A DNA stretch of 64,000 bases from positions 61,298,735 to 61,362,734 of the forward strand of contig NC_079503.1 in NCBI RefSeq assembly GCF_030052815.1. Direction: 5' to 3'. The notes under the pieces were generated by a model. The model made no database searches. It was given only the letters and a program-made list of their open reading frames with translations, and was not told where the DNA came from. The DNA comes from Hevea brasiliensis (lineage: Eukaryota; Streptophyta; Magnoliopsida; Malpighiales; Euphorbiaceae). Below, one piece after another: positions 1 through 12,505 of the stretch (position 1 is the stretch's first letter; every line of letters begins with the position of its first letter). The position numbers and the translations under genes are program-made.

Positions 1-647
1 CGCTGTTTACTTTGCCTAGTGGACTAGGCATCATCTACTAAACTTAAGTTGAAGCTATATTGGCCACCCATCATTTATTCTGTATGATGATGGATTGTTT
101 GCTATTCTTTTCGTTAACTTTGGAGAGAGTTGAATGTTACATTACATATACACAATGTACATGTTTATGCAAAATATACAGCTTCAATCAGATTTAAATT
201 GGTTGATATTTTTAAGCGGTGATTCCCACTAGGTAACTCAAAATTCTTTCAAGGTGATGTGTGGGATGATGGTAGGGAGAATTATGTGGTATAATACCCT
301 TGGATTCAAATGGAAGGTTTTGTTGTACTTGGATTAGGCTAATGTAGCTAGATTTGAGAGTTTGTATGCCTTATGTCTGCAAAAGGATAACTAAATGCAT
401 TAAATATCCCACACTTGTGAGTTTTTATTGAGAATTGATATATGCAGTCTTATTTTTACTTTGTAGAGAAGCTGCATTTGTGACTCGAATCTGTGACATT
501 CAGGTCACAAATAGAATTACTTTATGTTTGTATGCCTTATGGTTATATGATGTAATTGTTGTAATCGCTATTTGAATGAAAATCTTATACAATATGAGAA
601 AAAAAGAAAAATCATGCTTGTGAAGTCTAGAATGAGATAGCTTTGTT

Positions 648-650
<3 letters not shown>

Positions 651-679
<29 letters not shown>
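651..679. repeat. (TA)n microsatellite
   Basis: Uninterrupted TA dinucleotide tract of 29 bases. Confidence 0.95.
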
Positions 680-682
<3 letters not shown>

Positions 683-815
683 GATTTCTTAAAATAAAAA
701 AAATTGTTGCAATATTAGAAAACTATTAAAAAGTGATTTTTCTAGTTGTCTCAATTTGTTTTCTAAAAAATAATTATTAAAAAAAATTGAACAATAAAAA
801 TTATTAACATAAAAC

Positions 816-820
<5 letters not shown>

Positions 821-856
<36 letters not shown>
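821..856. repeat. (TA)18 microsatellite
   Basis: Uninterrupted TA dinucleotide tract of 36 bases. Confidence 0.95.
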
Positions 857-861
<5 letters not shown>

Positions 862-1428
862 AGAATTCTAGTTTGAGATCCTTATTAGCTCAGCTGTAGA
901 ATAATTGAGAGAGAATGTGAGAGAGATGTATATATGTTAATGCGAAAAGGATAGTGGGCACATGGAGAAGATACTTATCTTATGTGGTAAACATTATAGA
1001 AAAGGGAAGAAAGTATATAGAGTAAGCAAATGGTACAGAAGCACATGACATTTGTATCAAAAGCCACTCAAAGCAATTCACACCAAATCCAAGATACATT
1101 TAGCCATTTGAGGTATAATATTCCCCAATAATTTGTTAGAAAAAGTACAACAGAATTACAACTCAAACTGAGAGAGAGGGACATGTGGTTCCACTCCCAC
1201 CCTCCTCTCCAAGCTCTCAAGGATCTCACACACCCTGTTAAACAAATAAAATAAAAACCCAAATAATGCAAGTGTGATAGGTCACATGGAATAAAAGGCG
1301 GCTGACACCACACATGCCATTGCCTCTGAATTGCACATGTTGCCTGTCTCCTCCACCACAGCACTATATGCCAACCTTTCTTTCTTTCTTTCTTCTCTCT
1401 ACTCTATGTCACCACACTCAAAACACTC

Positions 1429-1430
<2 letters not shown>

Positions 1431-1459
<29 letters not shown>
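1431..1459. repeat. (TA)n microsatellite
   Basis: Uninterrupted TA dinucleotide tract of 29 bases, close after a CTTT-rich stretch near 1378-1394. Confidence 0.95.
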
Positions 1460-1462
<3 letters not shown>

Positions 1463-1763
1463 TAAAGGATGGATTCAGTTGTTAATTATTCAATTTTTTT
1501 TGATACACTTCATCTTGAATTTGAATTCTATCGATTGTTATTAGAGTTTTTTTATAAGAGAGTGACACGTAATTCGTAAATATCAAATAATTTGTAAGCT
1601 CTCTCTAATCCTAAGAAGGAATGCATTTTACTAATTTTTTTTATAAAAAAAAGAAAAAAAAACTCGCAAGTCACAACCCTTTTCACCCTTTACCTAAATC
1701 TATAATTATGCACAAGAAAAACAATTCCAAGTTAGACTTTGTTATTGCTCCATTTATGCTTTG

Positions 1764-3611
1764 TCAGCTCTGATTTTCCATAGGTTGTGTTTGGCTGAGC
1801 CGGTGGGCTGCAGCGCATCCAATAACGTGCCTGTGGCAAGTAATTAAGTGGTCATTGGTCAAGCCAGCTGCTTGCATGAATGAGTGAACCACGGTTGGAC
1901 CCGCGAACCTAAACCCCCTTCTCACCATGTCTTTGCTAATACTCTCTGATTTTGAAGTCTTGACTGGAATCTTGTGTCCAAATTTGTACTGGGTTGGGAT
2001 TGGCTTGTTGTTCACAAATGCCCATATGTATTTCTCAAAGGATCCAAACTCCTTTCTTATCTGCCATCAAAATTAGCCCTTTATTAATAAAAATAACCAA
2101 GTTAAAAGGTCAAAATTTTTTAGAAGAAATCTTATGGATAATAATAACTATAAAATATGGTGTAAAAATTATTTTTTTTTTAAATTAAATATAGAAATAT
2201 ATTTTAATTATTAATGGAAGCCTTTTTCACTAAATAAGAGGAAAAACAAAACATTAATGTTTTATTAAATATTAAAAAAGTTTCTTTGAAGTTTAGACAA
2301 AGGCAGAACTATGCTTTAATGTCATGAAAAGAAGAAACACAAGTGATGGTTCAAAAAGAATATTAATTTAATTTAATTTAATTACCTCAAGAATTCTGTT
2401 AGAGTTGTCAACAACTCCTCGAACCCTGCTTATATCAATTCCATATTCTATACTGATTGACGTCATTTGTTTTTCAGAAATATTGGACACAGTTTCTGCA
2501 TCAAACCCTGAAAACGCATCTCTGGAAAAATATTGGCAAAATAAATTAATAGTAACTCCAACAGTTATTAATTTATCTGAAATTTAAGACACAAAACATA
2601 GTGAACTGAGTCTCGATAAGAATTATATGTAACACACCGGAAGTCTTGACGTTTCTTCAAGATTGAAGTCCAATCTGAACCCACCTGAGCACTACTCAGG
2701 ACTAGCAATTCAAACAACAACCTGCAAAGAAAATGAAAATTGTTAGTCTTGGATTGCAAATTTACAGAGAGAAAAAGAGAGCTAATGAGAATAAAACTTA
2801 CTTATCATCATGGACAGGAACTCCCCATTCTTGATCATGGTAAGCAACATAGATGGGATCTGAGAAAAAAAATGAAAAAAAATATATTTATTTTTATAAG
2901 ATATATAATTACAATGACTTGTTTTATTTAACATTTGTTTGAAATATTTTCAATTTCCAAGGGAATTGGAATGCTACCAGAATTTGGTGTGATAAAACTG
3001 CATCTCTTCTCCTCTTCATCAGGCTTAGTGGTTGAAGAATCTATAGGAACAACGTTGGATTCAAACTTGGCAGACTTTGATCTTCCATAATGAGCAATTC
3101 TCATCTTTCTTTGTGCATGTTGAAGAGCCATTTGTTCTCTTCTCACCGCAGCAATACTTCCTGGTGCCTCAACGATTAACAAAGAAGAATAACTTAATGA
3201 TGCTTCTGCAGATGAAGAAGAAGAAAGTATTCCAATCCCAACACTGCTTTCTTTAAAACTTTTAGATTTCTTCCTCTCTAAGCCTGGAGCTTTTGGGGTG
3301 TTTCTTGGAATCACAACCTTCTCAGAACTTGAATTCAAGCAGTTAGGATCAATTCCTCTCTTGATAGCTGTTGGTCTCGGTGATTTAGACTTTGGAGATA
3401 TAGGAGCAATACTAGGAAAAGTTGACGGTGGTGGTGGTGGTGGAGGAGGAGGAGTAGGTGGAGGCTTAGGTAAGATTTTCTTAAGGGAATTACGCCTTTC
3501 AGGGGTAGGAACACGATTACATGTAGGTTGAAGGACCGGCCGGCCATTGATCTTGGCCACTGCCGGAGTTATCTCTACACCGATGGTCACCTTAGCCTTA
3601 GAGCTGCACAT
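1764..3611 (-). CDS. DNA-3-methyladenine glycosylase I (Tag family), five exons
   Basis: Base-excision repair enzyme that removes 3-methyladenine from alkylated DNA (family role). Exons on the minus strand: 3611-2978, 2859-2802, 2721-2638, 2521-2386 and 2060-1764. All four introns (118, 80, 116 and 325 bp) are GT-AG, and the phases join to 402 residues plus stop. Residues 1-200 are a Pro/Ser-rich, probably disordered extension with a polyproline run near 50-62, as is usual in plant homologues but absent from E. coli Tag. The catalytic domain starts at RCSFITPNS (about 203) and continues with PIYVAYHDQEWGVP (213-226) and LLFELLVLSSAQVGSDW (to 248). The four zinc ligands known from E. coli Tag have equivalents: Cys204, His219, His375 and Cys379 (DHLITC). 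The E. coli Glu38 position reads Ser, as I expect in plant copies. GFRFAGPTVVHSFMQAAG near 353-370 is a Tag hallmark. No neighbouring gene suggests an operon-like context. The reading is intact, so the gene is probably functional. Confidence 0.93.
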
Positions 3612-3721
3612 ATTTTGCTTAAAAATTAATATATGGTTATAAGAAAATTAGAGGGAAATCAGAAGGAGAAAGGGAGAAGATGGTGATGATGAGAGATTGA
3701 AGGAGAGAGGCTGTGGGGTTA

Positions 3722-3729
3722 TTTATATA
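3722..3729 (-). promoter_or_regulatory. TATA box of the glycosylase gene
   Basis: TATATAAA on the minus strand, about 110 bases upstream of the ATG at 3611. A CT-rich stretch (complement of the GAGAG tracts at 3690-3710) lies between, as in many plant 5' leaders. A start site near 3695 is inferred, not seen. Confidence 0.6.
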
Positions 3730-3739
3730 GAAAAAGTGG

Positions 3740-6528
3740 GTGAAGTTGTAACATGGATAGGTTGGGATCTGCCATACAACCTATTGTGAGGGGCATCACT
3801 TTTTGTTAGCTAGACCACAAGGGGTGACCATTACACCGTTCTTATTTGGCCACTTGGCTTTGTTCAATCCCTTTTTGTTTTAGCTTCCATTAAATAAAAG
3901 CTTATTGATAGTATCGATAATCTCCATATTAATTATGTTTTTATTTTTAAAATAATAACAATAATAATAATAATAATTAAATTTTAATCTCAAATTAGAT
4001 TGAATATAAATGTTTTCTTCAACGATAAACTCTATTAGAAATAAGTTTATAACAATATTCAATATTTGTTTTCCTCCTATATTATTTTAGTTCTTCCATT
4101 TTCCTTCTCATTTATATCTTTGCTAACTTATCACACTTTCTTATTGAAATATTTAATGCTTTATGTTGAATATAATCAAATCATTTTAATTGATCCTCTC
4201 ATTTTATTTTTATTGGATGTAATTATTTTTAATTTTATCCATTATCGTATCTTTAAACATCAATCTTAATATCTTCAATTTTTCTCACATGTGAATTTGT
4301 TTTAATTTAGATATATGTTAAAATTATTTTTTTATAATTATTAAAATAGTTAAATAATAATTTTAAATTAATGTTTCCTATAATATTTAAAATTTTATTA
4401 TTTAAAAATATATATTTAAATTTCAATTCTAAACAAATTTTAAGTATTATTAAAGGTAATATTTCTGATGAAAATTTTTTTATAAATTTTTTTAATCTAT
4501 GTATTGAAAATTATTACTATTAAGATTTAGAAGGCAAAAATGAAAATGGGAGATCAAAAAAGCAGGGGGGAGAATCAAGGAAATGTTAAAAGGTGGGATT
4601 TGTTGGTTGAGCTTGGGTAGAGTGCTGGGAATAAAAAAAAAAATATTAAAATTGCAAAAATATAAAGTTGGTACAAGGCTAAGCCTAGGGCTTGCGCTGG
4701 ATGCATGACTCTGCCACCCCCCGGATATTAGGCTGGAGTGGAGGATAAGGAAAGGTGACTATGCAAGAAAGAGACCAATCATTGATCTATTCTTTTCAGA
4801 TGTCTGGAATCACTCTCTCCCAACTTGTTTTTCCTCACCGAATGGAAGTTATAAATAAATAAAGTTAAATCCCCTTTTTTTTTATTATTATTTTGTCTAT
4901 TAATGGTTAGCACAATCTAAACAACCTTTTTAAGGGTTGCATTTGATTTCATTTTGAAAAATATATATATTTTATTTTAATAAATTAATATTCTTATTTT
5001 AAACAATATATTAATTACTTCTATATTTTTATTTCATTTATTTTTTAATTCTTCATTCAATTTAAATTAAGTTTTTTTATTTATTATTATATTTAAAATA
5101 GAAAGAAAATATTTTTATTAAACTAAATAGTTTAAGATTTAGAATACAAATAAAAATTTTATATAATTATATTTTTTTTTTAAATTAAAGTGACAAAATG
5201 AAATTCACAACAGTGTTTAAAATGAAATTTATATGGAAAGACTAGTAATAATTTTCCCTTTTATTTTTTATTTCGTTAATAAGCAGTCGAGATAAATTGC
5301 AACCAATCAAAGATAAATGGATTTAATTAATTTCTTAGTCTGAAAATGACTACATGATCTTTTGAGAATATTATAACAATAGCTGATTTATGTAAACATC
5401 AAACCGAATTAACACTTTTCAATTGCCTAATTCAAATCTAAATAAATTAAATATATTTATAGTCAGAACATATGCAGGATTAAATAAATATGGGATGAGC
5501 CAAAGTTTAGCAGGGATGATAATTATTCCCGACTCTACACAAGTCGCTCTACCTTTAATCTATTCTTTCTAAACTCTGCCGCCTAATATTGCACGAGGCA
5601 GAGAAATCTTTTATATTATTTTTGTATATTTAAATATATATATATATTATAAGATTGTGCTTAAACATATATTTATAATGTATATTGTATTTTTTAAAAA
5701 AAATAAATTGTATTATATAATAATAAATTAAAATAAAAATAACAAGAAAATTCCTATGAGAAAATTCATCTCAATCTCAATCCTCTGTAGGATGAGGATG
5801 AGAGGAGTCCACATATTGTCATCCCTTAAGTCTAAATAATCATATAATTATTATAATTAATAAAAAATTATAAATTTCACTATTATCCGACAATAATTAA
5901 CATTATTTTTTTTATATAAATCATATATATTGTTAATTTTAAATAATTAAAAAAACTTAATAAATAGAGTCCATACTGCACCAAAGTCAAAACAATTGAT
6001 TTAAGAAAAATATTTAAATAATATAAATTTAATAATATTCATATAAATATAATCTATCTAAGTTTTTTAGTAGCCACCGTCCAAACTCAATAGTGCACAT
6101 ATTTTAAATTAAGAAAATTTTATAATATAATTATTCTAATACTGGACTAATTATACTTTATAAATCAAGAACAAGAACATCCTATGTATAATAAAAAAAT
6201 GCTATTAAAATTAATCACTTATAAATGAAGCATAAATACTTTATTTTTAAAATATTTTAAACATATATTTACACTTTATAATATTTAATTATTATTATTC
6301 TTTTCGCTTATAGAATTCTTTTTAGCATTGTAGTATCTCAATCATATAAATTTTTTATATTATCATTATTATTACATAAATTATAAAAATAAAGATAATA
6401 TATTTTGGACCTAATCAGAAATTTTTTTTTTCAAAATTGAATTTTAATTGAATAACTTTAATTTTGATATTTTAGGTAAAATTATTCAAATTAATTGTAA
6501 TTTTTTCAAAGGGTAAAATTGATTTGGA

Positions 6529-6564
<36 letters not shown>

Positions 6565-7860
6565 AGAAGGAATCCCTAATTGTTTGACATGTAGAATTCT
6601 GTAATATATATAAGTTATAAATTACTTAATAGTTATCCTATTAAATTTTATAATAAGTAATTATTATTATAAAGGAATAAATATTAATTATATATATTTA
6701 TATCTATATTATATATAGATAAATTTTAATTATTTATATTATGAAATTTTTATTCTAATATAAAATTTTATTAGAAAGTTTGAGAAATAAAAGTAATAAA
6801 AATAAAATTTAAAATAATTAATAAAAAAAATTTAAAATATTATATTATTTTTATATATTAAAATTATAATATATATATATAAATTATTAATAATCATGTG
6901 TATTAGCACGACCAATTTTTTAGTACTAATAATATGACAGGACATATAATATAATTCAACATTAAATAGTGGATTTCATGTGACATTTAATTAAAAAAAT
7001 TATTTCAGTTCATAATAATATCATTGATAATTTAATTTATTTTATTTGATTAAAAAAAGGATTTAATTGTTTTGATATTTTTAAACTCAAACCTCCCATG
7101 CTTTTTTATTGATTGAGGTACATCTGTTTTCCATCTACAAAAGCTTGTATGATGATGGTCTAAAAATTTAAATGATTAAAAGAGAAATAAAATACTTTAG
7201 TTTAATGACATTAACGTTTACGTTTTTCAGAAGTGAATGTAAGCCAATGTGAGACCCATTTTCATTTTTTCTTCCTTTATTTTTTTTTAACCCGGATTTT
7301 AGATAAGAGTGAAAAAAAAAAATCAGTGTACAATTAAGATCAAATGTGGCCTTCTTTGAAATATCAACAAATACCCAGAAGATTCCTCTTAAGAATAATT
7401 GCTTAATAGCCTTTTTCAAAATTAAAAATGCACAAAAACTCAACTCAATTTTTTTTTATATTTAGAAATATAATAAATAAAAAATTCAATTATTTTAAAT
7501 TGGCGTAATGACTTCAAAAATCATAACTTTTGTGGGTTTAGCGTTTTAATTCATTTCTTTTAATTTTAAATCAATTGATCAAATTTTTAAAATTTTATTA
7601 AATTTAATTTAAATTTGAAATTAGAATTAGGGGAGTGTACTTTGCTGAGGTATATCACGTCTGACATTTTTTTATTATATTTGAGTAGATCTCACATGAC
7701 ATTATGGGAAAAAAAAATTAATATAGAAAGGGTAAATTTTAACTTTCACAATCCTAAACCTAAATTGAAAGGTGTTTTTTTCTTCTTTCTTCTTCCATTT
7801 TCATGAGCTTGTATGGTTGAATTCTAAAACATAAAATTTTGTGAAATTTAATTGAATTCT
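3740..7860. other. AT-rich intergenic spacer
   Basis: Mostly A/T runs with no open frame of recognisable family on either strand. A short GC-richer patch at about 4670-4760 contains CCACCCCCCGG and resembles nothing I can name. The short ORFs here have compositional, not protein-like, content. Confidence 0.6.
6531..6562. repeat. (AT)16 microsatellite
   Basis: Uninterrupted AT dinucleotide tract of 32 bases. Confidence 0.95.
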
Positions 7861-7960
7861 ATGTTTTACATGTGTGTTTGGTTTAAAAATAAATAAATTT
7901 TAGGAATTCAATTCTATGAATTTCTTATAACTAGAATCAATTTTTATCAAAATTGATGGA

Positions 7961-8026
7961 ATTTGAAATGAATTTCACAAAATTTACATAACAATTTGAA
8001 ATAAATTTCACAAAATTTACATAACA
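7961..8026. repeat. 33-bp tandem duplication
   Basis: Two adjacent, nearly identical units reading ATTTGAAAT(G/A)AATTTCAC followed by AAAATTTACATAAC, inside the left arm of the outer MITE-like structure. Confidence 0.85.
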
Positions 8027-8465
8027 TTTTTTTGACTAAAATACCCTTATTAAAAAACTTCCTCCCAATTAAACTCCATTGGCCAAAGAATAAAATGGAA
8101 ACAAGCCTTTTGTCTATTTATTGTTAATATGTTCGGATAAGTATATAAGATATTTTATATTTTCTCTAATTTTTTAATAATTAAACTTATTATGCACTTA
8201 GTAACGATGTCATTTGTGCTGTTAAACAAATCTACTATATTATGAGACATGTGAATTTAGTTTATTTTTATTATTACATTGTTAGTTGGTTTACATGTTT
8301 ATTACTTGTTATAAATTCATTGTATAAATTTTTTTTTTTGAATTATGTAGAAAATTATAATTTATTACTATATTTTAATTGTTTTAATTTTACTCTTAAG
8401 GATAGTTTAGAAAATAAGAATAAATGAATTTTAATTATGAAATTATACCAAACATGAATGACAAG

Positions 8466-8818
8466 ATGTTTAATTTAACCCATGTACTTATTTGGGAAGT
8501 TTAATTTAGCCCATTTTTAACTTTTTATCAAAATTAGCTTAGAAGTTTCAATTTAAGCTCAATTTAGCCAAAAGATTAAAATTTACGTGCTAAATTTCTT
8601 GCTTTAAATAAAAAAAATAAAAAAGTTTAATTTCTTAATTTTAGGACTAAATTTCTTGATTTAAGTCTAAAAAACAAAAAACTCAATTTCTTGATTTTCT
8701 TGAATTTTGAGCTAAATAGAGCTTAAATTGAAACTTCTAAGCTAAATTAGACGAAAAGTTAAAAATGAACTAAATTGAGTTTCTTCGTTAAGTACAAAGG
8801 TGTAATTAAGTTTTAAAC
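8466..8818. mobile_element. Fold-back MITE (inner), ~105-bp inverted arms
   Basis: About 350 bp. The left arm (8468-8575) and the right arm (8705-8818, reversed) both carry, in order, GTACTTA, AATTTAG(C/T)(C/T)CATTTTTAAC, a shared block reading AGCTTAGAAGTTTCAATTTA, and TTTAGC. The shared 20-base block occurs at 8534-8560 and, inverted, at 8718-8745. Short AT-rich centre, no coding capacity. It lies inside a larger inverted-repeat structure, so it inserted second. Confidence 0.7.
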
Positions 8819-8997
8819 CAAACCATGAATTATATGGAATTCAATTGAATTTTGCATTTTAAGTTGTGTGTCATGCTAAACAGTGAAATTCATTTCAAAT
8901 GGATCCTAACTAGAATTCATTTCCAATGAATTCCAAAACTTGTGGTAGAATTGAACCAAACACTATATATAGCAGCAATTATCATCAAGCTGATAAT

Positions 8998-9440
8998 TAT
9001 TCCTTCTTTCTTGATGTTCATTGATGAAGTAGATGCATTTCTCTACGAGAGCAATGAGACCTACATGAGTGAAGCTCAAAGAGGTGCACTAAATGCGCTT
9101 CTTTTTGGCATTGGTGACCAATAAAAGGATATAGTCCTTGCTCTTGCCACAAATAGTCTGGGTGATCTTGATTCTGTTATAGCATATCGAGTTAATGAAG
9201 TCCTGGAATTCCCTTTACCTGGTGAAGAGGAACACTTCAAGCTACTCAAACTCTATTTGGACAAGCATATAGCTCAGGCCGGAATAAGAAAATCTGGGGG
9301 TTGGTTTCAAAATTTGTTCAACAAACAACAGTGGAAATTGAGATTAGGAGACAGACTGATGACATCTTAAAGGAGGTAGCAGCAAAAATTGAGGGATTTT
9401 TTTGGGAGAGAAATATCAAAATTATATGGAGAGGACTTAT
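8998..9440 (+). pseudogene. ATAD3-like AAA ATPase fragment
   Basis: Translated pieces match the C-terminal half of the AAA module of plant ATAD3-type mitochondrial ATPases: Walker B FLMFIDEVDAF, then YMSEAQRGALNALLFGIGDQ, sensor-1-like LALATNSLGDLD, and VNEVLEFPLPGEEEHFKLLK, ending DDILKEVAAKIEGF. A TAA at 9122 interrupts the frame after GDQ. A frameshift lies near 9340 and another near 9400, after which similarity fades. The Walker A half and the N-terminal coiled-coil and membrane part are missing. Segments that would lie in several exons are joined without introns, which fits a retrocopy, though exon limits of the parent gene cannot be checked here. It starts right after the MITE at 8965. 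Not functional. Confidence 0.82.
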
Positions 9441-10725
9441 TAACATTCCTCATCACCCCATTGACATTTATAGAAGAGTTTATATCTATGCATAAATGTG
9501 GTGGTGGAAATATGATCTTGTTAGAGTAAATATGAGAAGGTTGTAAAACAGAGGATTCATCAGAAATCCAATTGAACTCAGTAGCAATGTTGTTGTTGTC
9601 AACACCACTTGATGACGTGAAATTCTCATATGGGCTTTCTGTGTTTCATTGGATAGGAAAAGGGAATTGATCAGACGTAGGTGGATACTTCTCGCCAAGG
9701 ACTTCATGAAAGAACATCTCCAGTCCTTCAGTTTGAGACTACCACAAGGACTTCTTAGCAACATGAAGGGCTAAACAATCCTACAATATATAGGGTTTAT
9801 GTTTGGTACATTTTAATTCTGTTAATTTGGTTAAATAATTAATAAAAGATATTAATAGCAATGGGTATGTGTTTTTGTCGGGAATGCATGGATAACAAAA
9901 GAGGAGGATGAAAAGAGTGGAGGAAGAAACTCCTAGCTTATACTAATTTGGCCTTTCTATATTTATTTTTTTTTATTTCCTATGTGTCGTGTGAGATCCG
10001 TTCAAATTATAATAAAAAAAGCCATATATGATGACACCTCAGTAAGGGCAAACTTTCCCAATCCCAATTTCAAATTTGGATAAAATTTAGTCAAATTTTG
10101 AAAATATAATCAATTAATAAAAAAATTAGAAGAATTAGATTAAAAAACTAAAAGTCACAACGTTTTGAATTTTTGGAGTCATTAAGCCTTTTAAATTATA
10201 TAAAAAAATTATTTAAAAAAAATTAAGAAAAATGTTGTATGATTGTATAGAAATTCAATTCAATTATGTTTTTGAATGTGATTTATTCAAAAACAAAAAA
10301 CCTAAAAGATGAAGTATAAAATTTTTAAATTTTACTACAATTCACAATGATAAATTGTATATATAATTGATCATACAGAAATTTATTGTAGTTATAAATT
10401 TAAGTAAAAATTAAAAAGAAAATTTTCATTAACTTTTATGCACCTACTAATACATTGGATCAATTAATATGTGTAAATGTGACATATATTAAATAACCAA
10501 ATTGAAATACTATTGCAAATTATATTTTTATGTGAAAACTATATAAAATATAACAAAATTCAATGATTATTAAATATAATAATAATTATTACTATTTTTT
10601 TAGAACCAGTTAATTTATCATATTTAATTCGTTGTTTATAATATAATTCATATCCATATGTTTGTGGGCACTTAATCAAATTAACGTACCATTTAGAAGT
10701 CATATATAATTGGTATTAATATTAA
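9441..10725. other. Spacer between ATAD3 fragment and copia element
   Basis: No recognised gene. A plus-strand open stretch at 9644-9772 (ending before a TAA) is less AT-rich than its surroundings, but its translation matches no family I know. The overlapping minus-strand frame at 9486-9764 is equally unsupported. From 9780 on the DNA is AT-rich and featureless. Confidence 0.5.
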
Positions 10726-11168
10726 TGTTATAACAAGCTCGCAAATCTAATGCACATACATAAATCGCACAATCATACAGTATAGAAAAGAGAAGAAGAA
10801 TAACACAGGATTTAACGTGGTTTAACTGTAAGGTTTATGTCTACGGGTAAGACATGAGAAAAAATTTCATTATGATGAAAAGAGCAAGATATAATCACTC
10901 AGAATTCTCAAACCCTAACCCCAGTGTATTTTCTAAATATCTCACAACTCTACCATAAAGGGTAGAATATTATAATATTTATACTAGTCCATACTACGGG
11001 GGCGTTGCCCCCGCACCCCTAAGGAGATCAATGGTGGGTTTCGAGCTCGGGTCGATATAGATTTTACTTTTTATCCTAATTAGGTCACATCACGAAAACT
11101 TTCGGGTCGGGTCATAATTCGGGTCCATAAAAATATATCCAAATTTCAAGCCATATAAAAAAATAACA
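10726..11168 (-). repeat. Copia 3' LTR
   Basis: 443 bp with the terminal inverted repeat TGTTAT/ATAACA. It aligns over its whole length with 13869-14323. It contains a perfect GC hairpin, GGGGGC-GTT-GCCCCC, at 10998-11012, which the other LTR has lost. Confidence 0.93.
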
Positions 11169-11329
11169 ATTCTTTCCCTTGGCTTGAATTCACTCAATTA
11201 TCAATAAAATAACCACAAACACTCTGTCTTGCCATATGCCCTCGCAAGGGCATTATTGAGCACTACAAATACCAATTAATTCTAGGCAATGCCTAAACTT
11301 ACTGACTGGGACTGCCTTGGTCATCATAT

Positions 11330-12316
11330 CTACTGGATTATCATGTGTAGAAACTTTTGCACAACTAAAGTCCCTTGAGATATAATGTCCCTAATGAAGT
11401 GATATTTGACATCAATATGCTTAGTTTGCTCATGATACATTTGATTCTTTGTGAGATATATTACACTTTGGCTATCACAAAATACTGTTGGCTTGTTCTG
11501 TATCAATCCAAGATCACCCACCAAACCTTGTAACCATAAAGCGTCCTTTACTGCCTCTGTTAAGGCCATATATTCAGTCTTTATGATAGACAAAGCAACT
11601 GTAGCTTGCAATGTTGCCTTCCAACTGATAGCACTTCCAGAAAGAGTAAATAAATAACTTGTCAAAGATCTGATCTTGTCAAAGTCCCCTACAAAATCTA
11701 AATCCATATAGCCAACAACTGAATCACTCATCTTAGGCATGTCAAATGTCAGACCAACATCTGTAGTACCCTTCAAATACCTCAAAATCCATTTCACTTC
11801 CTGCCAATGCTCTTTCCCAGGACACGCTATGTATCTACTCACAACACAAACTGCATGTGAAATGTTAGGTCGGGTGCATACCATAGCATACATGATGCTA
11901 CCAACAACACTCAAATAGGGAACATTGGACATGTGCTCCATCTCCTCATCTGTTTTTGGTGACATGTCTGTAGATAACTTGAAATGGGCAGTAAATGGAA
12001 TAGTCACAGGCTTAGCATTATTCATGTTGAAACGCTTAAGAACTTTCTCAACATAGGGCTGTTGAGACAAGAAAAGTTTCCCAAAACTTCTATCACTGGT
12101 AATTTCCATTCCCAATATCTTCTTTACAGCACCCAAATCCTTCATCTCAAACTCATCACTCAATTGCTTTTTCAGAATGTTAATTTGTGGTATGCTTTTA
12201 GCAGCAATAAGCATGTCATCCACATACAACAGCAAATAAACTAAGGAATCATTTGAAAGCTTCTTATGATACACACAACTGTCATATGAACTACAATTAA
12301 AGCCATTACAAATCAT
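11330..12316 (-). pseudogene. Copia pol: RT C-terminal half and RNase H
   Basis: Open frame of 328 codons. The N-terminal end carries the RT catalytic motif in LLLYVDDMLIAAK (residues about 28-40), followed by QINILKKQLSDEFEMKDLG and thumb-region sequence. The C-terminal half is a Ty1-type RNase H: GYMDLDFVGD, SIIKTEYMALTEAVKDALW and CDSQSVIYLTKNQMYHEQTKH, then KYHFIRDII. It is the longest surviving coding piece of the element, but it is cut off from the rest of pol by the tandem duplication and stops upstream. Confidence 0.9.
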
Positions 12317-12505
12317 GAATATATCAAATCTTTTGTACCACTGCCTAGGGGACTATTTCAGACCATATAAAGATTTCTTAAAGCTTCTTATGATATACAC
12401 AACTGTCATATGAACTATGATTAAAGCCATTATGAACCATGAATGTATCAAATCTTTTGTACCACTACCTAGGGGACTGTTTCAGACCATAAAAAGATTT
12501 CTTAA
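12258..12505 (-). repeat. 124-bp tandem duplication in copia RT
   Basis: Units 12258-12381 and 12382-12505 are clearly homologous (start AGCTTCTTATGATA, end GATTTCTTAA) but differ at about ten positions, so the event is not recent. 124 is not a multiple of three, so the duplication itself shifts the RT reading frame. Confidence 0.9.

Larger units (their letters stand above)
1..1763. other. Spacer left of the glycosylase gene
   Basis: No recognisable gene. The first 600 bases are less AT-rich than the rest and could hold the 3' end of a plus-strand transcript: there is a pyrimidine-rich acceptor-like site near 455-468 and AT-rich polyadenylation-like sequence near 560-610. No protein family was recognised, so this is only a possibility. 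Three (TA)n microsatellites lie inside. Short open frames at 1068-1364 and 1314-1544 have no family signature and cross simple repeats. Confidence 0.5.
7868..8965. mobile_element. MITE-like inverted-repeat structure (outer)
   Basis: The left arm (about 7868-7985) and the reverse complement of the right arm (about 8830-8965) share GTGTTTGGTT, then GGAATTCA, AACTAGAAT-like and GAAATGAATTTCAC blocks in the same order. The GTGTTTGGTT terminus is common in plant hAT/Harbinger-type MITEs, but the superfamily is not proven. No coding sequence is inside. About half of the interior is a second fold-back element (8466-8818). No target-site duplication was fixed with confidence. Confidence 0.55.

Noticed and set aside
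3298..3531. Plus-strand Gly-rich open frame
   Set aside because: It is the antisense shadow of the polyproline part of glycosylase exon 1.
4670..4760. GC-richer patch as a small RNA gene
   Set aside because: No fold or family recognised; too little to support a call.
9486..9764. Open frames on both strands after the ATAD3 fragment
   Set aside because: No recognisable protein, no gene-like context.
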